Shown: positions 55,894 to 64,000 of the stretch, piece by piece
How the letters are laid out: the number at the start of each line of letters is the position of its first letter
Numbering within the stretch: the first letter of the stretch is position 1
Source of the DNA: Rhodocyclaceae bacterium
GTDB lineage: Bacteria > Pseudomonadota > Gammaproteobacteria > Burkholderiales > Rhodocyclaceae
Direction of reading: 5' to 3'
DNA length: 64,000 nt
Assembly: GCA_018262775.1 (NCBI GenBank)
Contig: JADFDU010000054.1
Span: 1-64,000, forward strand
The notes under the pieces: generated by a model
What the model saw: the letters and a program-made list of their open reading frames with translations, nothing else
What the model was told of the DNA's origin: nothing
Database searches by the model: none
Program-made: the position numbers and the translations under genes

Positions 55894-56984
55894 TTGCTTT
55901 TCTCCAGGTCGGCAACGGTGACCTTCTGGTGCGCCGCCTGCGCCGACTTCTTCGCCGAGCGGTTGCGCAGGGCGACGGCCGAGCCGGCAGCGAGTCCGGC
56001 CACGACGGCCGCGCCGACCGCCGCCTTGGCTGGGCCGATGGGCATGGACAGCGCCTTGTAAAACGGACCGGCGTCCCAGAAGCCCGGTTCCGAACAGCCG
56101 ATGCAGCCGTGGCCGGACTGGATGGGAAAGCTCACGCCCTGGTTCCACTTGGTGGTGGCGCAGGCGTTGTAGGTGACCGGCCCCTTGCAGCCGAGCTTGA
56201 ACAGGCACCAGCCCTTGCGTGCGCCCTCGTCGTCGAAGGTCTCGGCGAACTTGCCCTGGTCGTAGAAGGGGCGGCGGTAGCAGCGGTCGTGGATGGTCTC
56301 GCCGTAGAAGGTTTTCGGCCGGCCCAGGGCATCGAGTTCCGGCAGGCTGCCGAAGGTGAGGAAGTGCGCCAGCACGCCGGTGATGACCACCGGAATCGGC
56401 GGGCAGCCCGGCACGTTCAGTACCGGCTTGTCCTTGATGATGGCGCTCACCGGCACGGCGCCAGTCGGATTCGGCTGCGCCGCCGGGATGCCGCCGTAGG
56501 CCGCGCAGGTGCCGACGGCGATCACCGCTGCGGCACCGGCGGCGGTTTCCTTGAGCATGTCGAGGTTGCTGATGCCGGCGATGGTCGAAAAGCCGGCATT
56601 ACCCAGCGGGATCGAGCCGTCCACCACCAGCAGGTACTTGCCGGCGTTCTCCTGCATGGCGGCTTTGCGTGCGGCCTCGGCGGCGGTGCCGGAGGCGGCC
56701 TGCAGGGTGTGGTGGTAGTCGAGGGAAATCTGCTCGAGGATGAGCGCTTCGATCGAGGGCGAATGCGAGCGTGTCAGCGACTCGGTGCAGCCGGTGCATT
56801 CCTGGAAGGAGAGCCAGATGACCGAAGGCCGCCGCGCATTTTCAAGCGCTGCGGCGATGGCGGGCACCATCGAAGGCGGCAGCGCCATGAGCGAAGCGGT
56901 GGTGGCGCAGAATTTGAGGAAGCCGCGGCGGCTGATGCCTTGCTGTCGCAGCACCTCGGCGATGGTCGGACCGTCAATTGCCAT
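55890..56984 (-). CDS. hynS: [NiFe]-hydrogenase small subunit (HynS/HupS)
   Basis: A 364-residue small subunit with a Tat signal (SRRGFLK, R19-R20), proximal cluster cysteines ECTGCTES (C63, C66; the Gly between them marks the standard, O2-sensitive proximal cluster rather than the six-Cys ECTCC type), medial and distal cluster cysteines (VGTCAAYGG, VPGCPP, CLFKLGCKGP, CIGCSEPGFWD) and a C-terminal membrane helix (AAVGAAVVAGLAAGSAV). It passes electrons from the large subunit to Isp1. Confidence 0.95.
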   Translation of the reverse strand: MAIDGPTIAEVLRQQGISRRGFLKFCATTASLMALPPSMVPAIAAALENARRPSVIWLSFQECTGCTESLTRSHSPSIEALILEQISLDYHHTLQAASGTAAEAARKAAMQENAGKYLLVVDGSIPLGNAGFSTIAGISNLDMLKETAAGAAAVIAVGTCAAYGGIPAAQPNPTGAVPVSAIIKDKPVLNVPGCPPIPVVITGVLAHFLTFGSLPELDALGRPKTFYGETIHDRCYRRPFYDQGKFAETFDDEGARKGWCLFKLGCKGPVTYNACATTKWNQGVSFPIQSGHGCIGCSEPGFWDAGPFYKALSMPIGPAKAAVGAAVVAGLAAGSAVALRNRSAKKSAQAAHQKVTVADLEKSK

Positions 56985-57000
56985 GGCGCCCCCTGAGATT

Positions 57001-57024
57001 TCATTGAGGGTTCAAGCTCAATGA
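57001..57024. promoter_or_regulatory. perfect dyad upstream of hynS
   Basis: TCATTGAG and CTCAATGA form an 8-bp perfect inverted repeat with an 8-base spacer in the 40-base hupH-hynS gap. It sits directly after the hupH stop codon and ends 17 bases before the hynS start. It could be an operator or an mRNA hairpin that uncouples hupH from hynS. Confidence 0.4.
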
Positions 57025-57429
57025 TTATTTCCGAATATTCTGCTCCACTCCGAGCCTTTTTGACAAGGCATTGCTCGAATCTGTCACATCCTCGCGCTGG
57101 CTCATGAGCAATTCAGGCACGAAGGCGATTTCGATGAAGCGCGCCTGGGTTTCGCCCGCTTCATTGCGATGCGTCACCCGCCAGACGCCGTGGAAGGCGG
57201 TTTCGCGCACGCTGCTCGGGCCGCCGGCATCGACCGTGGCGTCCACTTCACCCGTGCCGAGCGCATCGAGCAGTTCCGCCTCGTCCTGCGCACCCATCGG
57301 CAGGGCGCCGAGATCGATGACCGTCGTCTCGCCCGTGGCGAGCAGCCGCTCGAGGGCGTGGCGGATTTCATTCAGCAGCGGCAGCGCGTTGCCGCGCCAC
57401 ACGTTATCGTCGGCAGGCGTTGATGGCAT
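57025..57429 (-). CDS. HupH/HyaF-type hydrogenase maturation protein, short form
   Basis: A 134-residue protein with the HupH core [55 protein letters not shown] and [19 protein letters not shown]. Usual HupH or HyaF proteins are about 280 residues with two related halves; this is one half. HupH helps mature the small subunit. ATG 57429 is inside the pyrF 3' end (26-base overlap) with GGAGA upstream. Confidence 0.85.
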   Translation of the reverse strand: MPSTPADDNVWRGNALPLLNEIRHALERLLATGETTVIDLGALPMGAQDEAELLDALGTGEVDATVDAGGPSSVRETAFHGVWRVTHRNEAGETQARFIEIAFVPELLMSQREDVTDSSNALSKRLGVEQNIRK

Positions 57430-58219
57430 CGCGGGTCTCCTCGGCGGCCTGGCGTGCGGCGTTGGCGAAGTCCTCGCCCGCGCCGGCGTAGAGGATGGCG
57501 CGCGAGGAATTGATCATCATGCCGGTGCCGGCCGCCGTCCTGCCGGCACTGACTATTGCGGCGATGTCACCGCCCTGCGCGCCGATGCCCGGCACCAGCA
57601 GCGGCATGTCGCCGACGATGCGCCGCACCTCGGCCAGTTCGGCGGGGAAGGTGGCGCCAACCACCAGTGCGCACTGGCCGTTGGTATTCCATTTCGTCGC
57701 CACCAGTTCGGCGACATGCTGATACAACTTGCGCCCGCCGGACTCGAGGAATTGCAGGTCGGAACCGCCGGCGTTCGACGTGCGACAAAGAATGATGACG
57801 CCGCGCCCTTTGTGCACGAGATAGGGCTCGACCGAGTCGAAGCCCATGTAGGGGTTCACCGTCAGCGCGTCGGCGTCGTAGCGCTCGAAGGCTTCGCGCG
57901 CATACTGCACGGCGGTCGAGCCGATGTCGCCGCGCTTGGCGTCGAGGATGACCGGGATGCCGGGATGCGTGTCGTGGATGTGGCGGATCAACGCTTCGAG
58001 CTGGTCCTCGGCGCGCTCTGCGGCAAAGTAGGCAATCTGTGGCTTGAAGGCGCAGACGAGGTCGGCGGTGGCATCGACGATGGCGCGGCAGAACTCCAAG
58101 ACGGCATCGCCGCGGTCCTTGAGCGCGGCCGGAAATTTCGCCGGATCGGGATCGAGGCCGACGCAGAGCAGCGAGTCGTTCTTCTTCCAGGCGGCCTGGA
58201 GCGCGGTGGTGAAATCCAT
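57404..58219 (-). CDS. pyrF: orotidine 5'-phosphate decarboxylase PyrF, type 2
   Basis: PyrF decarboxylates OMP to UMP. The 271-residue sequence is of the longer type 2: [38 protein letters not shown] with the catalytic Asp-Lys pair, [13 protein letters not shown] and [13 protein letters not shown] 58219 starts the family domain. It overlaps hupH by 26 bases, so the hydrogenase operon appears to be read through from pyrF. Confidence 0.95.
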   Translation of the reverse strand: MDFTTALQAAWKKNDSLLCVGLDPDPAKFPAALKDRGDAVLEFCRAIVDATADLVCAFKPQIAYFAAERAEDQLEALIRHIHDTHPGIPVILDAKRGDIGSTAVQYAREAFERYDADALTVNPYMGFDSVEPYLVHKGRGVIILCRTSNAGGSDLQFLESGGRKLYQHVAELVATKWNTNGQCALVVGATFPAELAEVRRIVGDMPLLVPGIGAQGGDIAAIVSAGRTAAGTGMMINSSRAILYAGAGEDFANAARQAAEETRDAINACRR

Positions 58220-58292
58220 GCCGGCATTGTAGCCCGGGCGGCTTTGCCCCGCGCCGGGGCGCAGTAAAATGGCGCTTTCACGGGAGAACGAG

Positions 58293-58766
58293 ATGGCTTC
58301 CAGACCCTTCAAAGTGCTCGGCATCCAGCAGATCGCCATCGGCGGCCCGTCCAAGGAGCGGCTCAAGACCCTGTGGGTCGACAAGCTCGGCCTGGCGGTG
58401 ACGGGCAACTACGTCAGCGAGCGGGAGAATGTCGACGAAGACATCTGCGCCATGGGCAACGGCCCCTTAAAGGTGGAAGTCGACTTGATGCAGCCGCTCG
58501 ACGCGGAGAAGAAGCCGGCGGTGCACGCCACGCCGCTCAACCATGTCGGCCTGTGGATCGACGATCTGCCCAAGGCCGTGGCGTGGCTGACGGCGCAGGG
58601 TGTGCGCTTCGCGCCGGGCGGCATCCGCAAGGGCGCGGCGGGCTTCGACATCTGCTTCCTGCACCCGAAGTCCAGCGAGGAATTTCCCATCGCCGGCGAA
58701 GGCGCGCTCATCGAACTGGTGCAGGCGCCGCCGGAAGTGATCGAGGCTTTTGCGAAACTCGGATAA
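58293..58766 (+). CDS. VOC-superfamily protein, methylmalonyl-CoA epimerase-like
   Basis: A 157-residue vicinal-oxygen-chelate protein with paired beta-alpha-beta modules. Metal-ligand positions read Q in [11 protein letters not shown] where epimerases have His, then NHVGLWIDD with H and GALIELVQ with E. The propionyl-CoA carboxylase-type genes nearby would suit a methylmalonyl-CoA epimerase, but the first ligand change makes this uncertain. GGGAG precedes ATG 58293. Divergent from pyrF. Confidence 0.7.
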   Translation: MASRPFKVLGIQQIAIGGPSKERLKTLWVDKLGLAVTGNYVSERENVDEDICAMGNGPLKVEVDLMQPLDAEKKPAVHATPLNHVGLWIDDLPKAVAWLTAQGVRFAPGGIRKGAAGFDICFLHPKSSEEFPIAGEGALIELVQAPPEVIEAFAKLG

Positions 58767-58801
58767 TGATAAGGTAACAAGATAACAAGGAGGAGGAACG
58801 C

Positions 58802-59203
58802 ATGAAGAGAAGACTGTTCATGGCCGGCCTCGCCGTGCTACCGGCACTGACTTTCACCGGCTGTGCGACGACATCCGACGCGCAGGCTGATCGCGGCAAG
58901 GGCGTCATCGTCAGTTACGCCGCGCCTTTCGACAAGGTGTGGGCGGCGCTGCCGGAGATCCTCAAGGACCTCGGCCTGCACGTCGGCAGCGCCAACGAGA
59001 AAGACGGCGTCATTCTCGTCGACAATGGTGTCTCGGCCTTCAGCTGGGGTGAGCGTGTCGCCATTTTTGTCGAGCGCATCGGCACCCAGGGCAACAGCCG
59101 CGTCGAGGTGGTCTCCAAGGACGCGCTCGGCACGAACCTCACGGCGACCGACTGGGCGCCGCAGATCCACGCCAGACTGGCGAGCCGTTTCAAGCGTTAC
59201 TAG
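58802..59203 (+). CDS. small lipoprotein (hypothetical)
   Basis: A 133-residue protein with a lipoprotein signal: KRRLFMAGLAVLPALTFTGC, with the lipobox cysteine at C21. The rest is a single alpha/beta domain (VSYAAPFDKVWAALPEILKDLGLHVGSANEKDGVILVD), resembling small outer-membrane-associated lipoproteins of unknown role. AGGAGG lies before the ATG. It is 35 bases downstream of the VOC gene and may share its transcript. Confidence 0.8.
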   Translation: MKRRLFMAGLAVLPALTFTGCATTSDAQADRGKGVIVSYAAPFDKVWAALPEILKDLGLHVGSANEKDGVILVDNGVSAFSWGERVAIFVERIGTQGNSRVEVVSKDALGTNLTATDWAPQIHARLASRFKRY

Positions 59204-59877
59204 TCGATCTCGATCAGCCCGGCGGGTGTCTTAAGGTAGGCCATCAGGCCGGGCGGTGCGTCCTCCTCGCAGGGGAAAATAGCCAGCGCCTTTTCCAGCC
59301 CGAGTGCGGCGAGGGTACGGCGTGCTCGTTGTGCGTCGGCATGAAAGCCTTCCAGCTTCATCAGACTGCAAGCGGCATCGGGCAGGTTTGCGGCGGGATG
59401 CTTGCTCACTTTCCACTCGATCAGTGCCGGCAGCAGGCCGTCCAGCGGCGGCAGGCCGTCGGCCGGCACGCTGATGCGCCAGCGCAGGTTGTCGCGCGCC
59501 ATCTCGAGGCTGTCGCCCAGCGCTTCGGGACAGGCGGCGAGCGCCGCATCGAGATCGGGCACCCGTGCCACCCAGTGCAGCAGGCGCGGGCGTGCGGCGA
59601 TGCGCGCGCGGCTGGCGGCATCGTCCAGGCCGAACCAGCGCGGCCTGTTTGGCGCCGCGGCCGCCGGATCGATGGCAATGAGTTCGAGATACAGCGACGG
59701 CCCGAGTTTGAGCAGGCGGTTGTGCGTGCCCATGGCGGCATGTTTTCCGCCTGCAACCGGCGCTGCGCCGAGCCGTTCCTCCAGCCAGGCCGCGCCGCTT
59801 TCGAGGTCGGCGGCGGCGATGACCAGATGATCGATTGCGGCTTGGCCCAACCTGGCCAAATCAGGCGATCCGCTCAA
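59200..59877 (-). CDS. glyoxalase-like VOC family protein
   Basis: A 225-residue protein of the glyoxalase-like domain family (PF13468-type): IDHLVIAAADLESGAAWLEERLGAAP with the first His, NRLLKLGPSLYLELIAIDP and the C-terminal LMAYLKTPAGLIEID. Its substrate is unknown. It overlaps the aminotransferase gene upstream by 17 bases, suggesting they are co-translated, and ends 4 bases into the lipoprotein gene on the other strand. Confidence 0.8.
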   Translation of the reverse strand: MSGSPDLARLGQAAIDHLVIAAADLESGAAWLEERLGAAPVAGGKHAAMGTHNRLLKLGPSLYLELIAIDPAAAAPNRPRWFGLDDAASRARIAARPRLLHWVARVPDLDAALAACPEALGDSLEMARDNLRWRISVPADGLPPLDGLLPALIEWKVSKHPAANLPDAACSLMKLEGFHADAQRARRTLAALGLEKALAIFPCEEDAPPGLMAYLKTPAGLIEID

Positions 59878-60997
59878 GCGCCGCTTCGAGACGCTGCACG
59901 GTGCGATCGATGTGCTGCAGTTTGTCCAGGCCGAACAGGCCGATGCGGAAGGTGCGGAAATCGGCCGGCTCGTCGCACATCAGCGGCACGCCCGCCGCCG
60001 TCTGCAAACCCTGCTCGGTGAATTTCCTGCCCGACTGGATATCCGCATCCTCGGTGTAGCTGACCACCACGCCCGGCGCCTCGAAACCAGCCGCAGCGAC
60101 GCTGTGAAAGCCCTTGCTGGCGAGCAAAGCGCGCACTCTGCTGCCCAGTTCCGCCTGCGCGGTGCGTGCACGCTCGAAGCCCCAGTCCCGCGTCTCCTGC
60201 ATTGCGCGGACGACGGTCGCCAGCGCGTCGGTGGGCAGGGTGGCGTGGTAGGCGTGGCCGCCTTTCTCGTAGGTTTCCATGATCTGCAGCCATTTGCGCA
60301 GATCGGCGGAGAAGCTGCTGCTGGTGGTGGCGTCGATGCATGTGCGGGCACGCTCGCTGAGCATCACCAGCGCGCCGCAGGGCTGGGCACTCCAGCTTTT
60401 CTGCGGGGCGCTGATGAGAATGTCCACGCCTTGCGCAGCCATATCCACCCAGATCGCGCCGGAGGCGATGCAATCGAGGACGAAGAGGCCGCCCACGGCA
60501 TGCACGGCTTCGGCTACCGCGGCGAGGTAGCTGTCAGGCAGGATCATGCCGGAGGCGGTTTCCACATGCGGCGCGAACACCACATCGGGTTTTTGCTCAC
60601 GGATGGCCTGCACGACTTCCTCGATCGGCGGCGGCACGAAGGCCGCCTGTCTTCCCGTCCCCAGCGGCCGTGCCGGCTGTGCCTTGAGCACGCGAGTTTC
60701 AGCGGGGATTTGCCCCATCTCGAGAATCTGGCTCCAGCGATAGCTGAACCAGCCGTTGCGGATCACCAGACACTTGCAGCCGCTGGCGAATTGCCGCGCC
60801 ACGGCCTCCATGCCGAAGGTGCCGCTGCCGGGCACGATGATGGCGGAGTGCGCCCGGTAGGCTTCCTTGAGAATGGTGGAGATGTCTTGCATGACGCCCT
60901 GGAAGGCGGGCGACATATGGTTGAGGGCACGGTCCGTATAGACGACCGAGTACTCGAACAGCGCCGGGGAAACGGCTTTCGGCGGCAAGCTGGGCAC
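59861..60997 (-). CDS. class V aminotransferase (alanine/serine-glyoxylate type)
   Basis: A 378-residue PLP enzyme of the AGT family: VPGSGTFGMEAVARQF, FAPHVETASGMILP, LFVLDCIASGAIWVDM with the aspartate and ISAPQKSWSAQPCGALV with the PLP lysine. Likely reactions are transamination of glyoxylate or a related small 2-oxoacid. The start is a GTG at 60997 with AGGAG upstream; longer codons in frame run through the tandem repeat and are not coding. Confidence 0.88.
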   Translation of the reverse strand: MPSLPPKAVSPALFEYSVVYTDRALNHMSPAFQGVMQDISTILKEAYRAHSAIIVPGSGTFGMEAVARQFASGCKCLVIRNGWFSYRWSQILEMGQIPAETRVLKAQPARPLGTGRQAAFVPPPIEEVVQAIREQKPDVVFAPHVETASGMILPDSYLAAVAEAVHAVGGLFVLDCIASGAIWVDMAAQGVDILISAPQKSWSAQPCGALVMLSERARTCIDATTSSSFSADLRKWLQIMETYEKGGHAYHATLPTDALATVVRAMQETRDWGFERARTAQAELGSRVRALLASKGFHSVAAAGFEAPGVVVSYTEDADIQSGRKFTEQGLQTAAGVPLMCDEPADFRTFRIGLFGLDKLQHIDRTVQRLEAALERIA

Positions 60998-61085
60998 GGC
61001 GAACTCCTGCAAAGTGTGAAGTGTGATCGGCGCGCAGCTTAACACGCTGCGTGCGCCGGCTTCGAGGGTAGCACTGCCCGCAGGT

Positions 61086-61177
61086 GTACCCCGGGAGTAC
61101 CTTTTCGGGCTGGGTTTCCCAGCCCTCAGGCGCACCCCAGGAGTACTTCATCGGGCTGGGTTTCCCAGCCCTCAGGC
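61086..61177. repeat. tandem duplicate of a 46-bp hairpin repeat
   Basis: Two copies with a 46-base period lie between the aminotransferase and the carboxylase genes. Each has ACCCC(A/G)GGAGTAC followed by a perfect GGGCTGGG-TTT-CCCAGCCC hairpin (61107-61125 and 61153-61171) and CTCAGGCG. The carboxylase stop codon lies in the second copy. A diverged copy is nested at 5855-5904. The hairpins could also act in transcription termination, although no T-run follows. Confidence 0.75.
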
Positions 61178-63175
61178 GAAGCGCGCGATGGGCTGGTCTA
61201 CGGCGAGGCTGTCGCCCTTCTTCGCCATCACCTCGGCGACGACGCAGTCCTGGTCGGCCTTGAGGATGTTTTCCATCTTCATGGCCTCGATCGCCGCCAG
61301 TTTTTCGCCTGCCTTCACTTCCTGACCTGGTTTGAGCGCCATGTCGGTGAGCAGGCCCGGCATGGGCGAGAGCAGGAACTTCGACAGGTCGGGCTTGGGC
61401 TTGTGCGGCATCAGCGAGAGCAGGTGCGCGGCATGCGCCGTCATTACCATCATGTCGGCCTGCGTGCCCCAGTGCGTGACGCGGTACTTGAGGCCGAGGC
61501 GCTCGACCTGAAGGGAGACCGGCGCACCCTTCCAGGTGCCGCGGAAAATCAGGTCGCCCAGCCGCCAATTCGAGCGTAGCTCGTGGGCCTGGCCGCCATG
61601 CGTGGTTGGCGTGGTCGACGTGACAGAGTAGCCGCCGCCGATGGGGGTGAGGATGAGCGAATACTTGTCGTCGCCCATCAGCACCGTCCACTCGTCGCCG
61701 ACCTTGCGCTCGTGGCCGCGCAGCTGGCCACTAGTGCGCACCGCGCGATCGATGTAGCGGCGGCGCGCGAAGGCTGCCACCGCCGCCAGCAATAATGGGT
61801 CTTCGTGCGCCAGACTTTCCGCACTGAAGCCCTTGGGGAACTCCTCGGCGATGAAACCGGTGTTGAACTTGCCGGACTGAAAGCGCGGGTGCTGCATCAG
61901 CGCCGACTGGAAGGCGATGTTCGACGACACGCCGCGGATGACGAAGGCGTTGAGCGCGTCGCGCATCCTGGCGATGGCCTGGTCGCGGTTGGCGCCGTGC
62001 ACGATCAGCTTGGCGATCATCGAGTCGTAGTACATGGAAATCTCGCCGCCCTCATACACCCCGGTGTCCACGCGCACGCCGTCGGCTTCCACCGGCGGCG
62101 AATAGCGCGTCAGGCGTCCGGTCGACGGCAGGAAGTTGCGGAACGGGTCCTCGGCGTTGATGCGGCATTCCATGGCCCAGCCGTCGAGCTTGACGTCTTT
62201 CTGCGCGAAGGGCAGCTTCTCGCCGGCGGCGACGCGGATCATCAGCTCGACCAGATCCAGCCCTGTGATGCATTCGGTGACCGGATGCTCGACCTGCAGG
62301 CGCGTGTTCATCTCGAGGAAGTAGAAGCTCTTGTCCTTGCCGACGACGAATTCCACCGTGCCGGCAGACTGGTACTTCACCGCCTTGGCCAGCGCCACGG
62401 CCTGCTCGCCCATGGCCTTGCGCGTCTTCTCGTCGAGGAAGGGGCTGGGCGCCTCTTCGATGACCTTCTGGTGGCGGCGCTGGATGGAGCACTCGCGCTC
62501 TTGCAGGTAGATGCAGTTGCCGTGCGCGTCGCCGATCAGCTGGATCTCGATGTGGCGCGGCTCCTCGACGTATTTCTCGATGAAGACGCGGTCGTCGCCG
62601 AAGGCGTTCTTCGCCTCGGTGCGGCAGGAGGAGAAGCCCTCGTGTGCCTCCTTGTCGTCGTGCGCGACGCGTAGCCCCTTGCCGCCGCCGCCGGCGGAGG
62701 CCTTGATCATCACCGGGTAGCCGATCTTCTTCGCGATCTCGACCGCCTGCTCGGGCGTGTCGATGGCCTCGTTGAAGCCGGGGATGGTGTTGACCTTGGC
62801 CTCCAGCGCCAGCTTCTTCGAGGCGATCTTGTCGCCCATGGCGGCGATGGAGTAGTGCTTCGGCCCGATGAAGACGATGCCCTCTTTCTCCAGTCGCTTG
62901 GCGAAAGCCTCGTTCTCGGAGAGGAAGCCGTAGCCCGGATGCACCGCCTGGGCGCCTGTTTCCTTGCAGGCGGCGATGATGCGGTCGGCGACGAGATAGG
63001 ATTCCTTCGAGGGCGGCGGGCCGATGCAGACGGCCTCGTCGGCCAGCTCGACATGGCGTGAATCCACGTCGGCCTCGGAATAGACGGCGACGGTCTGGAT
63101 GCCCATCTTGCGGGCGGTCTTGATGACGCGGCAGGCGATCTCGCCGCGGTTGGCAATCAGGATTTTCTTGAACAT
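61172..63175 (-). CDS. acyl-CoA carboxylase alpha subunit (propionyl-CoA type; biotin carboxylase plus biotin carrier)
   Basis: A 667-residue biotin-dependent carboxylase subunit. The biotin carboxylase part has FKKILIANRGEIACRVI, the ATP-grasp KASAGGGGKGLRV and RLQVEHPVTECITGLDLVE. A BT domain and a C-terminal biotin carrier domain with the biotinylated lysine in AIEAMKMENIL follow. With the beta subunit just upstream it would make methylmalonyl-CoA from propionyl-CoA. GGGGAG precedes ATG 63175. The stop lies inside the tandem repeat. Confidence 0.93.
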   Translation of the reverse strand: MFKKILIANRGEIACRVIKTARKMGIQTVAVYSEADVDSRHVELADEAVCIGPPPSKESYLVADRIIAACKETGAQAVHPGYGFLSENEAFAKRLEKEGIVFIGPKHYSIAAMGDKIASKKLALEAKVNTIPGFNEAIDTPEQAVEIAKKIGYPVMIKASAGGGGKGLRVAHDDKEAHEGFSSCRTEAKNAFGDDRVFIEKYVEEPRHIEIQLIGDAHGNCIYLQERECSIQRRHQKVIEEAPSPFLDEKTRKAMGEQAVALAKAVKYQSAGTVEFVVGKDKSFYFLEMNTRLQVEHPVTECITGLDLVELMIRVAAGEKLPFAQKDVKLDGWAMECRINAEDPFRNFLPSTGRLTRYSPPVEADGVRVDTGVYEGGEISMYYDSMIAKLIVHGANRDQAIARMRDALNAFVIRGVSSNIAFQSALMQHPRFQSGKFNTGFIAEEFPKGFSAESLAHEDPLLLAAVAAFARRRYIDRAVRTSGQLRGHERKVGDEWTVLMGDDKYSLILTPIGGGYSVTSTTPTTHGGQAHELRSNWRLGDLIFRGTWKGAPVSLQVERLGLKYRVTHWGTQADMMVMTAHAAHLLSLMPHKPKPDLSKFLLSPMPGLLTDMALKPGQEVKAGEKLAAIEAMKMENILKADQDCVVAEVMAKKGDSLAVDQPIARFA

Positions 63176-63192
63176 GATTTTCTCCCCTGTGC

Positions 63193-64000
63193 TCAGAGCG
63201 GAATGTTGCCGTGCTTGCGCCACGGGTTTTCCAGCTTCTTTTCTTTCAGCATCGCCAGCGAGCGGCAGATGCGCTTGCGCGTCTCGTGCGGCAGGATGAC
63301 GTCGTCGATGAAGCCGCGCGCGCCGGCGACGAAGGGGTTGGCGAACTTGGCCTTGTATTCTTCGGTGCGCGCGGCGATTTTCGTCGGATCGCTCTTCTCT
63401 TCGCGGAAGATGATTTCCACAGCGCCCTTCGGCCCCATCACCGCGATCTCTGCCGAGGGCCAGGCGAAGTTCACATCGCCGCGCAGGTGCTTCGAGCTCA
63501 TCACGTCGTAGGCGCCGCCGTAGGCCTTGCGCGTGATCACCGTCACCTTCGGCACGGTGCACTCGGCATAGGCGTAGAGCAGTTTGGCGCCATGCTTGAT
63601 GATGCCGCCGTATTCCTGTGCCGTGCCGGGCATGAAGCCGGGCACGTCAACGAAGGTCACCACCGGGATGTTGAAGGCGTCGCAGAAACGCACGAAGCGC
63701 GCGCCCTTGATCGAGCTTTTGATGTCGAGGCAGCCGGCCAGCACCAGCGGCTGATTGGCGACGATGCCCACCGTCTGCCCGGCCATGCGGCCGAAGCCGA
63801 TGACGATGTTCCTGGCGTACTCCGGCTGCAGCTCGAAGAAGTCGCCCTCGTCCACCGTCTTGACGATGAGCTCCTTGATGTCGTAAGGCTTGTTCGGATT
63901 GTCCGGCACCAAGGTGTCGAGCGACATCTCGAGGCGCTCGGAGGGGTCTTCGGTCGGCACCAGCGGCGGCTTCTCGCGGTTGTTCGAAGGCAGGAAGGAG
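63193..64000 (-). CDS. propionyl-CoA carboxylase-type beta subunit, C-terminal part
   Basis: The visible 260-odd residues are the C-terminal half of a carboxyltransferase beta subunit: [79 protein letters not shown] and the C-terminal [33 protein letters not shown], all typical of PccB. The gene runs off the right end of the window, so its start is not seen. It lies 17 bases upstream of the alpha subunit gene on the same strand. Confidence 0.93.
   Translation of the reverse strand, partial: SFLPSNNREKPPLVPTEDPSERLEMSLDTLVPDNPNKPYDIKELIVKTVDEGDFFELQPEYARNIVIGFGRMAGQTVGIVANQPLVLAGCLDIKSSIKGARFVRFCDAFNIPVVTFVDVPGFMPGTAQEYGGIIKHGAKLLYAYAECTVPKVTVITRKAYGGAYDVMSSKHLRGDVNFAWPSAEIAVMGPKGAVEIIFREEKSDPTKIAARTEEYKAKFANPFVAGARGFIDDVILPHETRKRICRSLAMLKEKKLENPWRKHGNIPL

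Noticed and set aside
60998-61135. N-terminal extension of the aminotransferase
   Set aside because: It would be coded by the tandem repeat; a GTG with AGGAG upstream at 60997 gives the normal N-terminus.

Overview
This window is GC-rich and gene-dense, with short gaps, many 4-bp ATGA overlaps and long co-directional operons. The gene content and order suggest a betaproteobacterium, most likely of the Rhodocyclales or a close relative. The pointers are a rubredoxin gene next to a pilGHIJ-chpA twitching chemosensory operon, yqgE-ruvX-pyrR-pyrB-pyrC', pilT-pilU beside yggS-proC-yggT, an NsrR-type NO-response locus, and an Isp-type membrane uptake [NiFe]-hydrogenase. The taxonomic call is inference from gene content only; no rRNA is present.

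Layout. 1-376: AT-rich, visibly foreign DNA ending in the 3' half of a tRNA-Arg(CCG). This looks like the tRNA-side end of an integrated element. 500-16227: mostly core genes: mscL, an AsmA-like protein, a sirtuin, uppP-yqiA, a methyltransferase, an RNase II-type protein, tonB-like, aroE-mtgA, mgtE, a GNAT enzyme, and thiD-thiE-hemL. 16303-25799: rubredoxin and the Pil-Chp chemosensory operon, ending in a 1846-residue ChpA/PilL hybrid kinase. 25847-29630: yqgE, ruvX, pyrR, pyrB and a catalytically dead dihydroorotase homologue. 29639-34296: yggU-yggT-proC-yggS on the minus strand, divergent from pilT-pilU, which power pilus retraction and so are the output end of the Chp pathway. 34340-39019: an RlmL-type rRNA methyltransferase, hemJ, an SDR protein, a 2Fe-2S flavin reductase and an HDOD signalling protein. 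39012-41238: an NO-stress locus: NnrS-like membrane protein, DUF2249, DUF59 and an NsrR-like Rrf2 regulator. 41250-46205: a complete branched-chain amino-acid-type ABC importer, livKHMGF. 46342-51983: cytochrome c, a YyaL/DUF255 protein, a small hypothetical protein, ilvD and lgt. 51980-58219: pyrF-hupH-hynS-isp1-isp2-hynL, all on the minus strand. 58293-64000: two VOC proteins, a small lipoprotein, a class V aminotransferase, and the alpha and partial beta subunits of a propionyl-CoA-type carboxylase that runs off the right edge.

Functional links. Pilus motility is represented by both sensing (pilGHIJ-chpA) and retraction (pilTU). The hydrogenase (Tat-exported small subunit, cytochrome b-like Isp1, HdrD-like Isp2, large subunit) would feed electrons from H2 into the membrane; its hyp maturation genes are not here. 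The NO locus has a divergent promoter region with NsrR-like half-sites. Two pyrimidine genes are in the pyrR-pyrB-pyrC' block and a third (pyrF) sits head-on to the hydrogenase operon.

Most of the window is ordinary chromosome and I did not find an obviously new defence or mobile system. The most unusual items are the tRNA-anchored foreign edge, a nested pair of intergenic repeat families (5831-5961, 9708-9789, 61086-61177), the pseudo-dihydroorotase, the NO-response locus with its uncharacterised membrane protein, the Isp hydrogenase operon with a perfect dyad in front of its small-subunit gene, and two inverted-repeat elements sitting inside that operon.
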